DNA of 64,000 bases from Neodontobutis hainanensis (lineage: Eukaryota > Chordata > Actinopteri > Gobiiformes > Odontobutidae): the NCBI GenBank assembly GCA_024349245.1, contig JALDNG010000008.1:2925501-2989500 (forward strand), written 5' to 3'. The translations under genes and the position numbers were made by a program. The notes under the pieces are model-generated. The model did no database searches, was not told the DNA's origin, and saw only the letters and a program-made list of their open reading frames with translations. Positions 57,326 through 64,000 of the stretch are shown here, in pieces (positions within the stretch are counted from its first letter, which is position 1; each line of letters starts with the position of its first letter).

Positions 57326-60300
57326 TCAGAGGTCAGTATATGTAACTGGTGTAATGCCGTGGATGAAAAGCGTTGGTCCTAAACCGTTAGTCACTGCCTC
57401 CAGCTGAGCAATGTACTGTTGAGCTTGGGTGTGGTGAGCGGGCGGCCGCGGTAAATACAGGAAGCGGACAGTGGCCTGTGAGCTGTGCTCCATTAACAGA
57501 CAGTTCACTGCATTCAGGAAGTCCTCAGTGGGGGGTTGGAGCTGCTCCCCCTGTGGCAGAGCATGGTGTTGCACTACAGAGTCCCATGGAACAATCTTAA
57601 TTGATGCCCTGATCCTCAGCTTTCTCAGCAGCTCCCGAAATGTCTCTTCGTTCACCACCCAGCCCTGACTGCCTGATTTAGTATCCACATTTAGGAAAAT
57701 TCTCATGCGTGCATGGCGCCATTTGTTGGACATGTTGAGCACACAGGCCATTTGCAGTAGAAAAAGACTGCACACATCCTCATAGTCACAGCTGTCCGGC
57801 TGAAGCAAGTTTAGAGGCCACACATCTATGATCCGATCCGAACCATCCACCTTACTGTCCTTCCCTTCGCCCTCCAGCTGAAAAAAGTAACGGCACAGAC
57901 ACACATTCTTGTTCATCTTTAAGGCGTCTGAAATGATTCCTACATACTCCTCAGGTGCAAGCCAGCGGGGGCTCTCGACATGTCGGACCGGAGGGAAATG
58001 TGCCTGCAAAGAAGGCAGGTCCACCCCGAAGTTGTACTCTTCTTCACTGCCCTGTCCCAGCGAAGCATTACAGAAGGCAGAGTCCTGGAGAAAGAAGTCT
58101 TCAGGGCTACAGTTGTCATAGAAACCCAAGATCAGAGTGTTGGGCTTCATGCCGCCTGAAAAAAAGACACTTGTAATGGAAATGTATACATACATAATAT
58201 ACATAATAAAATGTAATTTATATGATATGGATAGAATATCACTGAATGATACACAGCCTCCTGACCAACATACAGTATATTCTAAACAACAGTCATAGTT
58301 ATTCTTGAGTTTAACCAACCATATGTTACAAATATGTTTTTGAATTACAGTAAGTACAAAAAATTGCTTGATAATACTTTTTATTTTTATTTGTGTATTT
58401 TCTCACACATTCAATTATTCTTTTACACACACGGGGCATTCTAAAAACAGGCTTAGGTGCTTACCTAGGCCAGTGATGCGCAGCAGATGTTGTGTTCCCT
58501 GTCGGACTGAGGGAGACAGTGTCAGATCCACAAAGGCTTTGACCCCGAGCTTATCCACAAGACTCAACCAGAAGTTATACTGCTGCTGTACTGGATCTGA
58601 GGGCAGTGTGTCTAAAATAAAACAGACACAAATGCTGTAAATAGTAACACCATACAGGTTTTTACTTAGGCTTGTCACAATGGAAATACTTTATCAGGTG
58701 ATCAGGTATTGAATTAACTCTGACTGGCCACCAGGGGGCAGAAACTGAGTCAGTTGCTTTGTTGATCGCTAGGTGAATACATAAATTTACTGCAGTAAAA
58801 ACAGAACTTCACTATATGCCTAGGGCATGTTTGGGTTTGTCCTCTAATAAAAATATTGTGGGTTGGAAACTTATTGAATACGCATTTGAAAGTGAAGTGT
58901 GTAGAGGGTGTGAGACAACAACTTGTGACAATTTTAGATTTACATGATAACACTGAAAGCAGACGTGAAGTTAAATATTGAACTAACTTTTAGAAGGCAA
59001 CTAGGAGATTTCAATAGATAAATACTGCAGGACATCTATTAGGTTGTATTGCTCCATGTCTGGCTCTAAGCAGAGAAGTAAACTGATCTAGGATAAGTAT
59101 AATACAAGTATAATTGAATAGGGTCGGCTGCAGGTGGCCAGAGCCTCCACAGATCATTACCCAGATCTCCCAGCTGCACATGGCCCAGCACATACAGCCC
59201 TCCCTTCTTGAGCTGGTTGACAAACAGGATGAGTTGACAGGACGAGCGAGGGTTGCCCACCATCAGCAGCACCTGGGGCCTCCAAAACTTCACATGCTCC
59301 TTCCTTACATCCAGCATCAACAAATACTTACGAACCTAAACACACAAGAATTGCCAGTGTTAGGTTATTACTATTTTATTTTTTTACTTCATACATATTT
59401 CATTTTGTGTCTGACAGCACCTGGTGGAAAATGAGTGCCTGGCTGATGTAGCCCCAGCTGCTGGTGGGAGATCTGTAGTGGAGGAATAGCAGTAGGAGCA
59501 ACAGGAGTACAATGCTCCCCGATGAGTACACAGGGTTTATGACAAACATCATGACCAAGCAGCTCAGTATGCCCAGCAGGCAGGTATGCCAGGAAAAGTA
59601 CTGAAATGTAGGTCTGTTAAAAAGGAGAAGAGACAAAACATAAAGCTTTTATCAGACTGGAAACGGAAATGCTTCTGTTCCTCTCATTATTCAATATTAG
59701 ATATAACAAAAAACAGATGTGTTGTAGTGTAACGTGTTTAAATTAGTTTGAATTGTAAAAGGTTTCACTTTCTTATTACCTAAAGTTTGGTGCCGACGCC
59801 CACTCTAGAGCCAAACAGGCCAAGTCCACTGCTGCAAAGGCCAGCAAGTAGAAAACAGTCACCAAACTGGCAACAGCATTAAGCTGACCTGCAAACACTA
59901 CACACTGTAAAAAATAAAAAGCCAAATTCAGTTTAGAACAACAGGTGAAACCTCTACCACAGGATAAGCCAGTATTGACACAAACCTGTGCCAGAGCCCA
60001 GGTATACAGCACGGACACCCATGGGTTCCCCGAGTTGGATTTAACAGCAGCTGGGGCTAAAGGTAAACCTATAGCAAAGACAGCATATGTTACCTTCTTG
60101 TTGCACAAAATACTAATGTCTAGGATTGTTCTAGGACTTACCAAAGAGATGATCAACAGCAAGAGCATGTAGGATACGGGATGCTCCAATCATAGCACAC
60201 ATAGCAGCAGACAGTGAGGCACAGTATATGCCAATGGTGACTAATGGTGGCCAGATGTTTATCTTCTGTAGAAATCCATAATCTTGAATCAACAAAGACC

Positions 60301-62181
60301 TGTCAAAAAATGGGGAAAAAAATCAAAACGAAAATCAATTATATGCATTTATACGTCATTTAGAATGGATCTAGACAGACCTGTCACAAGTGGCAGCCAC
60401 CAAGATGAAGAGTAGAACATAGACTGTAAAAGTGTAGCACACAGCCACAATGGTGCCTTTGGGAATTGAAACACTTGGAGTCTTTAGTTCCCCTTCAATA
60501 AGAAATGCAATAAAGTGGATTTAACTGAATATAGAAGAAACATCTTTAGAATGTATTTTTAACATTTTAATATCTCTTTAGATTACACAAATGCCTATGT
60601 CTTTCCTACTATAAAATAACATAAATAAATACATATTTTAGTGTGATTTACAACAAGCTCTAACCCGACATGTTTGCTCCAGCCATGATTCCTGTGCAGC
60701 TGGTGAACATGACTGCAAATACAGTAGCAAAGGACATGACAGAGTGTGTGCTGTAGTCCAGAGAATATCCAGCTGCAGAAGAAAAAAAAAAAAACAAGAC
60801 AATTAAAACATTCTGATTTACAAATCAGCTGTAAAAGTGCCTCATACGCACAGGCCAGGTTGTTCCTGAGTGTAACAGCGCTGAAGCCTGTATAGCTGGT
60901 GTTGAATCGCAGCGTCTGGTTGCCTGGACCCTGGTGGGTGATGACGAAATTCATCGGTTTGACTGCCACCGAGCTGATGAATATGGACAACAGGGATACA
61001 GTGACCACCAGCAGGATGACAAAGGCTGTGCGCGAATAGATGTGGGCCCCCACCAGACACACGAGTAGACAGAGCAACAGGATCACTGAGGAGTAGAGCA
61101 CAGTGTACCAGTAGCCCTGAGGGAGCACCCGCACGCTCTCGGACACAGGGGACTCTATAACAGAAGCGAGCATATACATTTATGCTATTGTGTTAAAAAA
61201 TAAAGTCAGCAGCTTTATTGTTATCCAGAATAAATATATGCAAGTAGTCAATGCTGCAAATTATAACTTTGGGACTGTTTAGAATTGAACCTACTTTAAA
61301 TTACATTATCAGTGTTTTATTAGACACATAAATTATTAAACAGTGCATACATGTCAGTGTATCTCACATACAGTAGTAGTGATAAATTATCACTGACCAC
61401 AAACAGTTTTTACAAATGGTTCCCTAAAATCAAGTTAAGTGTAGTGCGTTAGAACATAGTATATAATGATGTCTTTCTCTGCTGACTTGTAGGTTATAAA
61501 AGGTTAAAATCCTAAGAAACAAGCAAAACATACCAGCATCAGCACCAAACACATCCAAGATGGCTTCCACGAGGCCCAGAACATACTCTCCACATGCAAA
61601 CACTTTGGCTAAGAAAAACATCAAACCAATGCTGCCTCCAAACTCTGGACCCAGTGATCGACTTATCATGTCTGTTCATACCTAGTTAAGGAGGATTCTT
61701 ATGGAGTATATTGAAAATATAAGGATATCTGTTTGGAAGGATACAGTATGCTCCTCCTCCCTGTATGGCTCCGTTGGTAGAAATGGCACAAATGGATAAG
61801 ATTGTGAGAGAAATAATGGTGTAGGCTACAACCACCATTAGCAGACCTTGCAGCAGCCCCGCATGACCGACCACAAACCCTGCCAGACCGAAATCACAAT
61901 ACTGTGAGTCATTCTAGTACAATGACTCATTTATACTGTAAACATTAATATCTCATCTGTATGTTTCTCTCACCGGTTCTGAGGAAAAGCACAATGCTGA
62001 ACATGGACAAGATGGTCGGCACCATCACTCCAAAAAAAGTGTTCAGCCTGCGTGGGTCTTTGGTGGGCGGGTTAGGGGTGGACACAGGTGAGGTCTGGGG
62101 CACCATGCCACACACTGTGGTCATCGTCAGACCACAGAGCCCTGAGGTGAGCAGAGGAGTTTGCTCATTGGACATAGTCAT
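57326..62181 (-). CDS. slc12a9: solute carrier family 12 member 9 (CIP1)
   Basis: SLC12A9 belongs to the cation-chloride cotransporter family; the human protein was first called cotransporter-interacting protein 1, and it acts on membranes of the cell surface and endolysosomes. Exons (minus): 62181-61974, 61879-61745, 61671-61534, 61154-60852, 60772-60665, 60492-60381, 60299-60142, 60068-59986, 59904-59780, 59613-59421, 59335-59161, 58611-58465, 58155-57326; they join to 904 aa (human 914). Twelve membrane segments are expected; clear matches are VPTILSMFSIVLFLRTGFV, STNGAIQGGGAY, ISRSLGPEFGGSIGLMF, GIMAGANMSGELK and LEWASAPNFRPTF. The large loop after VRVLPQGY has sequons NQT and NTS. The cytosolic tail keeps LDVRKEHVKFWRPQ, NQLKKGGLYVLGHV and the end GITPVTYTDL. 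Confidence 0.96.
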
Positions 62182-64000
62182 CGGTTTGAGTCTGTAAAAA
62201 GAAATCACAGAAGACATATGTTTGTAAGGAGTTTTGTGTTTCAAGTTGGGAAAAAGGAAAGAACTACATTGCCTCAGAATTAGGCATAAATACATCTGCC
62301 TCCTTTAGCTTCTGCAAACTAAAGCTCAAAAGGCAGACCACTGGATTTTAAAATTGCTTTTATTAACTTGCCTTGTCCATTCGCTTCTTGACATCCTACT
62401 TAGATTTATGGAACTAATGTTTGCTTTGTCATTTATGATGTTGCAATTGTCCACAATGCAATATATGTTCTCACACACATGTATGTAGGTCTATATAACA
62501 CAGCTCGGAGCTTCCTGTCAAAATATCTGTCATGAGACCCACAACAACATATGAACAAATCTAACAAAAACCTACTGCAGCTGTCAAACATTTAAAGCAT
62601 AAGTTTACTGGAATTGTTTGTTCTGTCAATACTATTAAAATGAAAGAATTTGGTTAAAAACAGTTCTGCACACCCATTAAAGCTCAAACCTTAACCCAAA
62701 CTCACACCTTATGCCGGTATTTGCACTCAGCTGATTCACAGTGTCTTGTGCAAAACCAGCCTCTCTTGCTCACATTCTCTTGTACTCCAGTGCTCAGTGT
62801 TTCTTCTTGATGCAAGCTCCACACATGATAAGCTGAAAGACGTTCGACAGTCTTTTTTATATTGAAAGGGGGTGGTCAGAAACTTATACTTGTGCTTGTG
62901 ATGACACTCTGACATGGCTCACATAAAATGATGATGAGATGAAACTTTCTAATCAGCAATCTCAAGATCTTTATCTCCAACCAACCAGCAGCATCCTGCC
63001 CATAACATTTCTTTCATAGAGACTGAACAGAATTGGGAGGAAATAGAGACAACGTGGGCCTCTATTTGGTGCCACAGTGTCCACAAATCCAAGGACAAGC
63101 CAAAAATATACAGTTTTCGTCATAAATACGTAGCAGGAAGATGAAGTAGTTGCGCCATGACAACTTTTAAACCACACTTGCAGCTGCAGCTCACAAACGT
63201 TTAATACTGTGAAATTTTGTGCAACAATAAAAAAAATAGTTTAGAGCCGCTACATCTCACAATAAAACACAAAGGTTTACCTCTTCAGATTGAACGACTG
63301 TTATCCGCACTTCCGGATGTTGCAGCTCGGCGGGTTTCAACACGATCCTTTGAGGTTAAGATGCGTAGCGGACTATCAGCTGTGGCAGGAGAAGAGGTCG
63401 GAGATGGATGCTGGAAAACGATGTCCTGCCCAAAAAAGAATAACACAGCAGACATGTCACGCCTCGTCCTCTTGTTATTTGTTCAAAAGTGTCACGGGAG
63501 TACGCCGACTGGCCATGTGACTGGAGAAGGGGAGGGAAACTAGGCCACACATATGACCAAAGGTACTGCTGTTCTCAAACTGTCCCCGCCCCTTTGGTTT
63601 GTAAAACAATCTTCTACTGATCATATTAATAGAAAAGAAATCAAATGCAACCATCTTCTGTATGGGGTACGTTTCTATTTTATGTGAAAGCAATCCGAGG
63701 CGCACGGTTTAGGGGTGTTCTGAAGTGAAGCGTTATCTGTGTAGCTTTACGCAGGGAGGCGCTGCTGTAGCAAAGTAACCCTTCTAACTTCACAGTCGGG
63801 TGTCACCTGCTAAACAACTGTCTGCACACAGAAGAGGGAGGTAAACTCTTTATTGATGCAATGAAACAGTATTTGAATTAGCACTATTGCAGATTCTGTT
63901 CTGTTTCTGTGAAACTGTGGATGAATAACAGGCTTATAAATAATGGGTTGATGATTCAAGGAAACTGTGGGTTAACTGTACACATTCAATCTAGAGCTAA
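62182..64000. other. slc12a9 upstream region
   Basis: 5' flank of slc12a9. A slightly CG-richer patch at 63290-63780 may be a promoter of slc12a9 or of a gene to the right. The short open frames here resemble no protein I recognise. Confidence 0.45.

Noticed and set aside
63217..63543. 108-codon plus-strand frame upstream of slc12a9; considered as epo or another 7q22-type neighbour
   Set aside because: No helix pattern, cysteines or signal peptide of erythropoietin, and no other family match.

Overview
This is AT-rich vertebrate nuclear DNA, almost certainly from a ray-finned (teleost) fish. The genes are split into many short exons with GT/AG borders. The encoded proteins match vertebrate-only families such as rhodopsin kinase, retinal guanylate cyclase, insulin receptor substrate and claudin. 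The spacers hold typical teleost repeats: L2-type LINEs, a LINE with a restriction-like endonuclease, a tRNA-derived SINE and hAT-like DNA transposons. The species cannot be named from the sequence.

Layout. 1-2.2 kb: first coding exon of a claudin-10-like gene (minus strand, continuing off the left edge), a promoter-side G-quadruplex motif and a 291-bp fold-back element. 2.9-7.5 kb: one long decayed L2 LINE. 8.3-11.2 kb: grk1, rhodopsin kinase (minus, 7 coding exons, 559 aa). 13.1-13.9 kb: a second L2 tail, an AT microsatellite and a LINE endonuclease fragment. 14.9-17.1 kb: slc25a35 (plus, 5 exons, 298 aa). 19.0-22.5 kb: mpdu1 (minus, 7 exons, 239 aa). 23.9-25.1 kb: tm4sf5-like (plus, 5 exons, 190 aa). 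26.0-27.6 kb: slc25a15 (minus, 6 exons, 302 aa). 29-34 kb: a gene-poor stretch. 34.9-39.6 kb: an IRS1-like insulin receptor substrate (minus, two main exons, about 1120 aa) with a CpG-rich start region. 43.1-49.0 kb: a retinal membrane guanylate cyclase (minus, 18 exons, about 1096 aa). 52.0-53.1 kb: a third L2 fragment. 54.3-56.6 kb: hsd17b3-like steroid dehydrogenase (plus, 11 exons, 320 aa). 57.3-62.2 kb: slc12a9 (minus, 13 exons, 904 aa). Exon sets were assembled by hand from splice sites and protein similarity. Reading frame closes exactly at every internal junction of the complete genes; only the 3' end of the IRS gene stays open.

Working together. The genes are independent eukaryotic units, not an operon. 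Two are partners in photoreceptors: Grk1 shuts off light-activated opsin and the guanylate cyclase restores cGMP after light. Two are mitochondrial carriers (slc25a35, slc25a15). Two are ER membrane proteins with lysine-based retrieval-type C-termini (Mpdu1 and the Hsd17b3-like enzyme). Gene neighbours recall several separate human regions, which suggests an ancient linkage group broken up differently in mammals.

I found no convincing unknown multi-gene system. The best leads are protein-level oddities (the Grk1 prenylation box and DMG motif, divergent Mpdu1, lysine tails), the identity of the IRS gene, the mixed synteny, and the fold-back element near the claudin gene.
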